Source: Chromatiales bacterium (GTDB lineage: Bacteria; Pseudomonadota; Gammaproteobacteria; Thiohalomonadales; Thiohalomonadaceae). From it: a stretch of 34,143 nt of DNA. The stretch's first letter is position 1. Each line of letters begins with the position of its first letter. The stretch is from contig JAOUQQ010000015.1 in assembly GCA_029879245.1 (NCBI GenBank), positions 1 to 34,143 of the forward strand. The letters run 5' to 3'. Below are positions 25,322 to 34,143 of the stretch, piece by piece. Made by a program: the position numbers and the translations under genes. Under the pieces are notes generated by a model. The model had not been told where the DNA came from, searched no databases, and worked only from the letters and a program-made list of their open reading frames with translations.

Positions 25322-25332
<11 letters not shown>
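24643..25332 (+). CDS. hda: DnaA regulatory inactivator Hda
   Basis: A 229-residue AAA+ protein that, with the DNA clamp, promotes hydrolysis of ATP bound to DnaA and so prevents re-initiation of replication. Seen: N-terminal clamp-binding peptide type QLPLRIGL, the P-loop GGSDGSGRSHLLQAA, Walker B LVAIDDVELLAG, and a C-terminal lid helix region with [30 protein letters not shown]. The length is normal. Its start overlaps the permease stop (ATGA) and its end overlaps the DUF2069 gene on the other strand by 11 bases. Confidence 0.94.
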
Positions 25333-26300
<968 letters not shown>

Positions 26301-26348
26301 CTATGATCCCGTTAATTATTAAGTATCGCCATTCTAACGGCTTATGAC

Positions 26349-26377
26349 TTGACAGCCTATAGGGGCAATGATAGCGT
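26349..26377 (+). promoter_or_regulatory. Possible promoter of the DUF4398-type lipoprotein gene
   Basis: A perfect -35 TTGACA (26349-26354) is followed after 17 bases by TAGCGT (26372-26377), a weak -10. It lies 58 bases before the ATG. Confidence 0.45.
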
Positions 26378-26434
26378 TTGCATCAGATATCCCCCCAATA
26401 ATGAGGCTGAAAAGCCAGTCGGCATGAAAACAGT

Positions 26435-26737
26435 ATGCCTTTGAAATTACACACATATTTACTATTGATTGTAGGCACCATTTTACTGGTAGGCTGTGCG
26501 GTAGTGCCGCCTGTACAGGAGATGAGCGATGCACGGCAGGCTCTGGAGGCAGCAAGGGAGGCAGATGCTGCAAAATATGCGGAACAGAAGTTGCGCAGTG
26601 CGGAAGATTCAATGGAATTGGCAACACGGACCCTCAATCAGGGTGAGTATGAGGCGGCACGCATGGCCGCAGTCGTGGCGAGAGCGTTGGCAATCAAAGC
26701 GAGGGATGAGGCGTTGGCGGCCAAACGTGTGAAGTGA
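26435..26737 (+). CDS. DUF4398-type lipoprotein
   Basis: The 100-residue product has a lipoprotein signal with lipobox LVGC (Cys21). The mature part is a charged, Ala-rich helical hairpin (ARQALEAAREADAAKYAEQKLRSAEDSME and on), as in the DUF4398 family. It should sit on the periplasmic face of a membrane. It is followed by a second, related lipoprotein that adds a LysM domain. Role is unknown; a cell-wall-linked structural role is plausible. Confidence 0.8.
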   Translation: MPLKLHTYLLLIVGTILLVGCAVVPPVQEMSDARQALEAAREADAAKYAEQKLRSAEDSMELATRTLNQGEYEAARMAAVVARALAIKARDEALAAKRVK

Positions 26738-26786
26738 TTTTTAACATAATGGCGCAAAAAGTGTGGAAATGGTCACGCAAGTTACC

Positions 26787-26816
26787 TTGACACGGTTTTA
26801 CAGCAAGTGCTAATTT
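26787..26816 (+). promoter_or_regulatory. Promoter of the LysM lipoprotein gene
   Basis: TTGACA (26787-26792) and TAATTT (26811-26816) are spaced by 18 bases and lie about 55 bases before the ATG, in an AT-rich leader. Confidence 0.6.
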
Positions 26817-26871
26817 CCCCTACAGGGTACTGCGTTATTCAATAAATCCAAACAGTGGAGACAACAAGACA

Positions 26872-27474
26872 ATGAACATTTTCCAAGGAGTTAAATTTGC
26901 CGCACTAATCGCACTTGTGCTGAGTATTGCGGTAGGTTGTGCCAGCACTCCGGAGCCAGAGCCGGAAGATCAGCGCGCAATCGCTGAGCAGGCTATCGCC
27001 GATGCCAAGGCTGCCAACGAGCGTGCCAAAGACGCTGGTGCCGAGTGGCGTGATACCGAAGAGCTGATCAAGCAGGCCGAGGAGGCTTTCGCTGCCGAAG
27101 ACTATCCGAAGGCTATTGAACTGGCCAACCAGGCGCGTCGTCAGGCCGAAAACGCCCTGCGTCAGCATCAGGCGGAGATGAACAAGGCGAAGCCTGTTGC
27201 GAACGACGGTTACACCGTCATGTCCGGTGATACCCTGTGGGGCATCTCTTCAAAGAGTTCCATCTATGGTAACCCGTACCAGTGGCCACTCATCTATAAG
27301 GCCAATCGTAGCCAGATCAAAGATGCTGACCTGATCTACCCCGGTCAGAATCTGGTAATCCAGCGTGATGCCTCTGCGGCGGAGATCGATGCAGCGGTTA
27401 ACCATGCCCGTAACCGTGGTGCCTGGTCTATCGGTGTTGTTGAGTCTAGCGATGAGGCCTATCTCTCACGCTAA
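26872..27474 (+). CDS. LysM-domain lipoprotein with DUF4398-like helical region
   Basis: The 200-residue product has a lipobox AVGC (Cys23), an acidic linker, an Ala/Glu-rich helical region (about 35-108) related to the preceding small lipoprotein, and a LysM domain (about 113-162: GYTVMSGDTLWGISSKSSIYGN ... IYPGQNLVI) for peptidoglycan binding. A C-terminal tail of about 35 residues follows. It likely links the outer membrane to the cell wall. The promoter upstream and the terminator downstream make it a single-gene unit. Confidence 0.88.
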   Translation: MNIFQGVKFAALIALVLSIAVGCASTPEPEPEDQRAIAEQAIADAKAANERAKDAGAEWRDTEELIKQAEEAFAAEDYPKAIELANQARRQAENALRQHQAEMNKAKPVANDGYTVMSGDTLWGISSKSSIYGNPYQWPLIYKANRSQIKDADLIYPGQNLVIQRDASAAEIDAAVNHARNRGAWSIGVVESSDEAYLSR

Positions 27475-27500
27475 ATCACTAACGACACACAGTGATTGGG

Positions 27501-27524
27501 AAAGGGCTCCTTATGGAGCCCTTT
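27501..27524 (+). terminator. Rho-independent terminator after the LysM gene
   Basis: AAAGGGCTCC (27501-27510), loop TTAT, GGAGCCCTTTT (27515-27525) forms a ten-bp stem ending in a short T-run. Confidence 0.88.
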
Positions 27525-27578
27525 TCATTTGTCTGGAATGGTTATAAATTTGGAAAACTGTTCGGTGGTGATGGCTGT

Positions 27579-28121
27579 ATGAAGGCAATTGAGAACATTT
27601 TTGAGAGCATCTTGTGGGAGAGTCGTCTGGCGGTGCTATTTGCCGTAGTGGCGAGTCTGTTGAGTGCATTGGCGGTGTTTTATATGGCGACGGTGGATGC
27701 CTTCTACATGATAAGCCACCTGGGAGAGTATGCCTCCCCGGCGCTGGATAGTGCTGCAAGAAATGAGTTACGTAGCAGTACCATTACCCACGTTGTGGAA
27801 ATTGTCGATGGCTATCTCCTGGCGACGGTGTTACTGATATTCTCTCTTGGATTATATGAACTCTTTATCAGTAAGATTGAAAAGGCAGAGCAGTCCGAGA
27901 AGGCATCCAACGTGATGTTAATTACCAGTCTTGATGACCTTAAGGGGCGTCTGGCCAAGGTGATCCTGATGATTCTGATCGTTAAGTTCTTTGAGCATGC
28001 GATCGGTATGGCTTTCAAATCTGCACTGGATCTATTGTATCTGGCAGCCGGTATATGCCTGCTTGGACTTGCGCTATTTCTCTCGCATGTTGGTGAGGGA
28101 AAGTCTCACAAGCCTGAATAG
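27579..28121 (+). CDS. YqhA/UPF0114-family inner-membrane protein
   Basis: The 180-residue product has spans at about 18-38, 76-93, 126-143 and 150-170 and matches the YqhA family pattern (IENIFESILWESRLAVLFAVVASLLSALAVFYMATVDAF ... DGYLLATVLLIFSLGLYELFISKI ... DLKGRLAKVILMILIVKFFEHAI). The ATG at 27579 is the start that gives the family N-terminus; the open frame reaches back into the terminator region. Function is unknown. It stands first in a run of co-directional genes leading to the TolC-family gene. Confidence 0.82.
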   Translation: MKAIENIFESILWESRLAVLFAVVASLLSALAVFYMATVDAFYMISHLGEYASPALDSAARNELRSSTITHVVEIVDGYLLATVLLIFSLGLYELFISKIEKAEQSEKASNVMLITSLDDLKGRLAKVILMILIVKFFEHAIGMAFKSALDLLYLAAGICLLGLALFLSHVGEGKSHKPE

Positions 28122-28155
28122 TGAAACTTCTACATGTATGAACAGTCGAAGGTCT

Positions 28156-28659
28156 ATGAAATGCCATATGGTAGCTAACATGAGAGTTTTTGCACTATTC
28201 GTACTGTTTGTTTTTAGCGCTCCACTACTTGCAATGCAGGTTGACCTTGAACTCACCGACCTGGATGGTCGAACTTTTAAGTTATCCGACTATCGCGGAA
28301 AGTGGGTGGTGCTTAATTACTGGGCAACGTGGTGCCCCCCGTGTCTGGAAGAGATCCCTGAATTGGTCCATTTTCATGAGAATCATAAAGATGATGATGC
28401 AGTAGTGATCGGGATCGATATGGAGATGCTACAGTTAGAGGTATTAAAAGAGTTTGTAGATGATTACTTCATGACATATCCCGTAGTACCGCTGGTAGCT
28501 GGGATGCCCGCCTTTGACAATGTAGAAAACTTTCCGACAACCTACCTAATCGATCCGAATGGTGTGGCGGTAGTAAAACATGTTGGGCCCGTAACCGTTG
28601 ATGCTATAGAGAAATTCATTAAAGACTATGTTCCTGAGAAAAGTGCAAGTCGTGACTAA
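28156..28659 (+). CDS. TlpA/ResA-type periplasmic thioredoxin
   Basis: The 167-residue protein (from the ATG at 28156) has a signal peptide ending near LLAM (about residues 24-27), then a redoxin domain with FKLSDYRGKWVVLNYWATWCPPCLEEIPEL; active site WCPPC is C60/C63. The FPTTYLIDPNGV element carries the cis-Pro. Such proteins reduce disulfides in the periplasm, for instance in cytochrome maturation. The ATG at 28156 was preferred because GAAGG stands three bases before it; ATGs at 28168 and 28180 are in frame and would also leave a signal peptide. It is closely followed by the SoxW-like gene. Confidence 0.88.
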   Translation: MKCHMVANMRVFALFVLFVFSAPLLAMQVDLELTDLDGRTFKLSDYRGKWVVLNYWATWCPPCLEEIPELVHFHENHKDDDAVVIGIDMEMLQLEVLKEFVDDYFMTYPVVPLVAGMPAFDNVENFPTTYLIDPNGVAVVKHVGPVTVDAIEKFIKDYVPEKSASRD

Positions 28660-28661
28660 CT

Positions 28662-29198
28662 ATGAAGACATACTGTAATCGAATTTTTGTCATATTATGT
28701 ACAATCACTCTTCTGCCGGCCATAGTGTGGGCAGAGACGCCGCGCGATCCCTATACCTATTTCTTTAATGAAACATTTGGTGATTTCTCCGAAGAGCTGG
28801 TGACTGCCCGCGATGAAGGGAAGAAGGGAATTATGATCTTCTTTGAGATGGATGAGTGTCCATTCTGTCATTACATGAAGGGAAACGTACTTAATCGTCC
28901 ATCGGTGCAGGAATATTACCGGGAAAAATTTCTCCTCTTTGCGGTAGATATAGAGGGCGATCTGGAGATCGTGGACTTTGATGGCAGCAGGATGTCGCAA
29001 AAAGATTATGCCTTCAAACAACATCGGGTTCGTGCAACACCTGTGTTTGCCTTTTTTGATCTGAATGGTGAGCGGATACATCGTCATACAGGTAAGACAT
29101 CAGGTATTGATGAGTTTATGTTGATGGGTGAATTTGTGGCAGAGGGACACTATCGAGATACCACATTTACCCGTTATAAGCGCAGTAAAAAGAAGTAA
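28662..29198 (+). CDS. SoxW-like periplasmic thioredoxin
   Basis: The 178-residue product has a signal peptide (about 1-24, cleavage near VWA) and one thioredoxin domain: FFEMDECPFCHYMK with CPFC at 66-69, VDIEGDLEIVDFDG, and RATPVFAFFDLNG with the cis-Pro. The tail EFVAEGHYRDTTFTRY (157-172) matches the ends of both domains of the protein at 5016, so the three domains form one subfamily. The start lies two bases after the previous stop and the end lies three bases before the TolC-family gene, so it is surely in the same transcript. Confidence 0.85.
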   Translation: MKTYCNRIFVILCTITLLPAIVWAETPRDPYTYFFNETFGDFSEELVTARDEGKKGIMIFFEMDECPFCHYMKGNVLNRPSVQEYYREKFLLFAVDIEGDLEIVDFDGSRMSQKDYAFKQHRVRATPVFAFFDLNGERIHRHTGKTSGIDEFMLMGEFVAEGHYRDTTFTRYKRSKKK

Positions 29199-29201
29199 TC
29201 A

Positions 29202-30545
29202 ATGCCAGAGCATGCAGTGACTCGGATCTGCATAGTTGGCTCGCTTATCGCCATATTACTACCTGTTTCGGTACAGGCGGATTGTTCAAAGCCATTACCT
29301 CAACCCCTGACACTAGATAATGCACTGTCACAGCTGGAGTGCGACACAGCGTCCATGCAACAGGCCCGTTCGGCCCAGGCGAAGGCAAACGCACGGCTCC
29401 AGACTAGTGAAGCTGAAGATGATCTGAGCATTATTGCAGAGGGGAGATTGCGTTGGGTTGAGACATCACCTTCACAGGGTGGTGATGTGATTGATGATCA
29501 CAAGGGCTCTATATTTGTACGAAAGCCACTTTACGATTTTGGACGTAGTGGCGCATTGCAACAGGCAGCCCGAAGTGAGGCGCAGGCGATGGTGAGTCAC
29601 TATCAGTCAACTCAGGATCAACAGCGTGTGGCGATTATGCAGGCCTTTTTTAATGTACTACAGGCTGATCAGGAGAATTTTCGTGATAATGAAGCGATGG
29701 CGGTTGCCTATGTCACGCTGGATCGCATGAAGAGTCATCAGGAGTTGGGGCAGACTTCAGATATTGAGGTAATGGAGCAGGAGAGTCTCTACCAGAATGT
29801 TAGATATCAGGTGCTGCAGAGCGAATCAAATCAGCGTCTGACTCGATCTATCCTAGCCAATATTCTTAACCGCCCCGATGAATTACCCTCTGAACTGGTA
29901 AGCCCAGAATTTAGTCATGCCCAACGCAAGCTACCAGACTATGAAAGGTTGTTGCAGTTGGCTTTTGAGCATAATCCCCGATTGATGTCACTGAAGCTGG
30001 AGCTTGATGCCGCATTGCAACGAACTACCGCGGCTCAAAACAGTAAGCTCCCTCGTCTTGATGGTGAGATTGAGGCATCAAGTTACACTCGAGAGTTGGG
30101 TTCCAGTGACAGTCTGCGCGCGGGGGTTACCCTGAGTATTCCAATCTACAATGGTGGTCGTGTCGATGCAGCTATAGCCACTGCAGAGGCTGAGGTGATG
30201 CGTTTAAGGGGAAAACTGACGGAGTCACGTCATGAATTGCGTCAGGCACTACTGGAACAGTGGTTTTCGATACGGCGACTTATGATCAGACGCCAGCGAG
30301 AAGAGAGTACTCTGGCGTATCGTGAGCTCTATCTGGATCGCAGCCGTGCCAACTATGAAATGGAGGTGAAGGCTGATCTGGGTGATGCCATGGTGCGGTT
30401 GAGTGAAGCGCAGCTGGCACTTCTGAAGGTGGACTTTGAGACAGCCCTTGCATGGGAGCATCTGCGTTCATTGGTTGGCGTGGAGATGGACCAGTTACTC
30501 GCGGTAGATGACACGAGGATAAAGGAGGGGAGTAATGGTAATTAA
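29202..30545 (+). CDS. TolC-family outer-membrane channel protein
   Basis: The 447-residue product has a signal peptide (cleavage near VQA), then two related halves of long helices with short strand segments: the first begins LTLDNALSQLECDTASMQQARSAQAKANARL, the second (about 245-447) has the family sequence LMSLKLELDAALQRTTAAQNSKLPRLDGEIEASSY and LRAGVTLSIPIYNGGRVDAAIATAEAEV. TolC relatives form trimeric tunnels through the outer membrane and periplasm. Length is normal for the family. The end overlaps the adaptor gene by 11 bases. A Cys near the mature N-terminus (ADCSKP) and one at CDTAS could form a disulfide. Confidence 0.9.
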   Translation: MPEHAVTRICIVGSLIAILLPVSVQADCSKPLPQPLTLDNALSQLECDTASMQQARSAQAKANARLQTSEAEDDLSIIAEGRLRWVETSPSQGGDVIDDHKGSIFVRKPLYDFGRSGALQQAARSEAQAMVSHYQSTQDQQRVAIMQAFFNVLQADQENFRDNEAMAVAYVTLDRMKSHQELGQTSDIEVMEQESLYQNVRYQVLQSESNQRLTRSILANILNRPDELPSELVSPEFSHAQRKLPDYERLLQLAFEHNPRLMSLKLELDAALQRTTAAQNSKLPRLDGEIEASSYTRELGSSDSLRAGVTLSIPIYNGGRVDAAIATAEAEVMRLRGKLTESRHELRQALLEQWFSIRRLMIRRQREESTLAYRELYLDRSRANYEMEVKADLGDAMVRLSEAQLALLKVDFETALAWEHLRSLVGVEMDQLLAVDDTRIKEGSNGN

Positions 30546-31077
30546 AAGAGGTCTCTTGCTACCGGTTCTGCTTCTGTTCGGTATCACCGCTCTCTATGTG
30601 AATGCATCATACGGGCAAGCCGGATCCGAAAATATGCTAACACTCTCCAGCAATCTCGCCGCAGAGGTAGTAGCGGTAAAGATAAAGTCGGGCGAGAGGG
30701 TTAAGAAGGGAGTTTTGTTGATACAGCTTGACACCAAAGTAGCGGCTGCCGATCTTCAACAGGCGCGTGCAGAGCTCGCCCATCAAAAGCTCCTGCTCAA
30801 GGAGGCCGCAAGTGAGCTGCAGCGTAGTGAGGAGCTCTATGATCGCACCCTGCTTTCTGAGCACGATTTGACTGTTGCAAGAATTGCTGAGGCGGCGGCT
30901 AAAAGCAGTTATCAGCGGGCACTCTTTGCGGTGAGCGAAAAACAGCACAACCTTGATCTTCGTCAGATCGTTGCGCCATTTAATGCACGGGTGCTTGATG
31001 TCTACGTCAAGACCGGCGAGACGATTAATGGTTACTACCAGTCGGTAAAGCTGATCACACTGCAGGCAGAAAATTAG
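30535..31077 (+). CDS. Miniature periplasmic adaptor (HlyD/RND membrane-fusion type)
   Basis: The 180-residue product has an N-terminal hydrophobic segment (signal or anchor, about 6-24). It then shows the first half of a lipoyl-like domain (EVVAVKIKSGERVKKGVLLIQLDTKVAAADLQQA), a coiled-coil hairpin (about 62-140), and the second lipoyl half (IVAPFNARVLDVYVKTGETI). The usual beta-barrel and membrane-proximal domains are missing: normal adaptors have 350 or more residues. No frame break is seen; the gene ends in an orderly way (LITLQAEN). No RND, MFS or ABC inner-membrane gene follows. It likely docks to the TolC-family channel just upstream. Confidence 0.8.
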   Translation: MVIKRGLLLPVLLLFGITALYVNASYGQAGSENMLTLSSNLAAEVVAVKIKSGERVKKGVLLIQLDTKVAAADLQQARAELAHQKLLLKEAASELQRSEELYDRTLLSEHDLTVARIAEAAAKSSYQRALFAVSEKQHNLDLRQIVAPFNARVLDVYVKTGETINGYYQSVKLITLQAEN

Positions 31078-31082
31078 TACGA

Positions 31083-31376
31083 ATGTGCGGTGCAGATGAC
31101 AGAACTGTTTTGCGTTGTTCACGCTGCATTGTCACAGGGAGAGTACAGGGAGTCTGGTTCAGGGACTCGACCCGCCGGCAGGCAGGGCGGCTGCGGTTAA
31201 AGGGATCCGCTACCAACTTGCGTGATGGCAGTGTAGAGGTGATAGCGTGCGGTGATGAGGCTGCCCTTGAACAGTTACAACGCTGGTTGTGGCAGGGGCC
31301 TGATATGGCGCAGGTCAGTGATGTTCGCTGTGAAGAGGTGGCGTTGGAACTACCGCCCGGTTTTACAATTGGTTGA
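31083..31376 (+). CDS. acyP: Acylphosphatase
   Basis: This 97-residue enzyme hydrolyses acyl phosphates. The catalytic loop GRVQGVWFR (Arg) and the Asn of GSATNLRDGSVEV are both present, as is the C-terminal LPPGFTI element. The N-terminus has three cysteines and is a few residues longer than usual. The gene follows the adaptor gene after five bases and may share its transcript, though that is probably fortuitous. It ends one base before the convergent transglycosylase stop. Confidence 0.92.
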   Translation: MCGADDRTVLRCSRCIVTGRVQGVWFRDSTRRQAGRLRLKGSATNLRDGSVEVIACGDEAALEQLQRWLWQGPDMAQVSDVRCEEVALELPPGFTIG

Positions 31377-31377
31377 G

Positions 31378-31989
31378 TTATTTATACCAGGTAGTGCGTA
31401 GCGCCTTGTAGACCTTACTGGGATATTCATAACTGCCGCGACTACCGTTATACCTTGCCAGAGCGCGTGTCAGATTCTCTTTCTCCATATCAAGATAGTA
31501 GCGCAGGATGGTACAGCCGAAGCGCAGGTTGGTCTGTAGTTCAAACAGATTGTCATCCGGACGTTTTAGCTCCTGTAACCAGAATGGCATGACCTGCATC
31601 AGCCCACGCGCGCCGACAGAGGAGATGGCGAAGCGATCAAAATTGCTCTCTACCTGAATCACAGAGAGTACCAGCTCCGGTGAGAGTTTGGCCCGTCGCG
31701 CCTCGATATGCACCTGCTGCAACAGGGTGAGCAACTCCTCTTCGTGATAGTCTTTATATTTCAGTCGACTCTTCAGGCGCTGGAACTTGTCGACCAGCCA
31801 CACCTCCGCATCGAAGCGATCAACCTTGTCGTCAATCTGAGCCAGTGCTACTACCAGGCGCTGCTTCAGATCCTGATCGACAACACGTGTTGCGGTATTG
31901 GCCTGTGTCAACGGGCTCAGCACCATGAGCAACAGGCAGCAGAAAAGCTGTATCAAGGGGCGCCGGGTCTGTCGGGCAACATATTGCAT
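31378..31989 (-). CDS. Lytic transglycosylase, Slt-type
   Basis: The 203-residue product has a signal peptide (hydrophobic core about 12-27, cleavage near TQA) and a C-terminal SLT domain: LSPELVLSVIQVESNFDRFAISSVGARGLMQVMPFW with catalytic Glu114, and later ALARYNGSRG. It cleaves peptidoglycan with formation of anhydromuramic ends. An N-terminal helical region of about 65 residues precedes the domain. It is divergent from the rhombosortase gene, with 70 bases between. Confidence 0.92.
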   Translation of the reverse strand: MQYVARQTRRPLIQLFCCLLLMVLSPLTQANTATRVVDQDLKQRLVVALAQIDDKVDRFDAEVWLVDKFQRLKSRLKYKDYHEEELLTLLQQVHIEARRAKLSPELVLSVIQVESNFDRFAISSVGARGLMQVMPFWLQELKRPDDNLFELQTNLRFGCTILRYYLDMEKENLTRALARYNGSRGSYEYPSKVYKALRTTWYK

Positions 31990-32059
31990 GGTCGAAATGA
32001 TCGTCCCTTATAAGCTACTATCGCTACATCATAGATGGGGACGTTAAGCGGGGCAATCT

Positions 32060-32642
32060 TTGGAAGCGAAGCAGAGTAGAGGTGACGTACGCCAGTGGAT
32101 CATCCCACTGCTGCTGACCTGTAGCGCACTACTGATCGCGGTTGCCGGTAGTGAGCTTGCGACACTCCTGCGTTATCAGCGCACGGAGATTGGTAACGGT
32201 GAGTGGTGGCGACTGCTTAGCGGACATCTGGTTCATCTAAGCTGGGCACACCTCTGGATGAACCTAGCGGGACTTGTACTGGTATGGCTACTGGTGGGGC
32301 GTACGCTCACGCTTTCGCAGTGGGTCTATCTAATTGGCCTTTGCGCGATCGGGATCTCTCTGGGACTTTTCTGGTGGATGCCCCGGCTCGACTGGTATGT
32401 GGGGCTCTCCGGTCTGCTGCACGGGATGCTCTTTGCCGCTGCACTGAGTCAGGCGCTACGTGGTGATCGGGAGTCGATGGTGATCATCGCCGTAATGGTA
32501 CTCAAGGTGGGATACGAGATGTGGCAGGGACCCCTTCCCGGCAGCCGCGAGGCGGCCGGGGGGGAGGTGGTCTATCAGGCACACGCCATGGGTTGTCTCT
32601 GCGCCACTCTTTTTGTGATGGCGCAACAGTTACATCGCAGGA

Positions 32643-32653
<11 letters not shown>
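32060..32653 (+). CDS. rrtA: Rhombosortase (rhomboid-family protease for GlyGly-CTERM proteins)
   Basis: The 197-residue integral membrane protein has at least five spans and the rhomboid catalytic pair: Ser117 in GLSG ([12 protein letters not shown]) and His175 in YQAHAMG. The short length and the [24 protein letters not shown] segment fit the rhombosortase branch, which cleaves and modifies proteins with a GlyGly-CTERM tail. No such substrate is in this window. The start is a TTG at 32060, since no ATG or GTG in frame precedes the conserved region. The gene ends in an 11-base overlap with proS on the other strand. Confidence 0.85.

Positions 32654-34143
<1,490 letters not shown>

Overview
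This is a gene-dense stretch of a gammaproteobacterial chromosome. The estimate rests on recognisable housekeeping genes (rapA, rhlE, recQ, mazG, purMN, hda, proS) and on the order purN-purM-DUF2066-CDP-alcohol transferase-AI-2E permease-hda-DUF2069-wrbA, which resembles an arrangement I recall from Pseudomonas and relatives. Base composition is moderately GC-rich by eye. I see no rRNA, tRNA, CRISPR array, prophage or intact insertion sequence. Repeated thioredoxin-fold periplasmic proteins and a rhombosortase would fit a free-living or symbiotic sulfur-oxidising type of gammaproteobacterium, but that is only a weak inference.

Left part (1-8000). A two-component system (partial sensor kinase plus OmpR-type regulator) is divergent from a three-gene set: PspA-like coiled-coil protein, polytopic membrane protein and secreted von Willebrand A protein. 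The shared intergenic region carries a CpxR-like GTAAA-N6-GTAAA direct repeat, so the five genes look like one envelope-stress module. Then come rssA (patatin), a divergent tandem-thioredoxin protein followed by mazG, and a convergent eight-bladed PQQ-type beta-propeller lipoprotein. Strong hairpins separate the convergent pairs.

Middle (8000-18700). An Amt ammonium transporter sits behind a clear sigma-54 promoter with two NtrC-type palindromes, one of which overlaps the -24 element. Next are a small secreted Sel1-repeat protein with a good sigma-70 promoter, a long RecQ with an extra C-terminal helix-turn-helix region, an AT-rich orphan membrane protein next to a palindromic dispersed repeat, rapA, a large membrane-anchored protein of unknown function, rhlE and a small secreted two-cysteine protein.

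Right part (18700-34143). Two exported proteins (one beta-barrel-like, one unknown) precede purM-purN. On the other strand is a tightly overlapped operon DUF2066-CDP-alcohol transferase-AI-2E permease-hda, which meets the DUF2069-wrbA pair end to end. Two DUF4398-type lipoproteins follow, the second with LysM. Then comes a compact unit: YqhA-type membrane protein, TlpA-type thioredoxin, SoxW-like thioredoxin, TolC-family channel and a miniature periplasmic adaptor, with no inner-membrane pump gene. This unit is the best candidate for an undescribed system. Acylphosphatase, a lytic transglycosylase, a rhombosortase and prolyl-tRNA synthetase (cut by the window edge) close the window.
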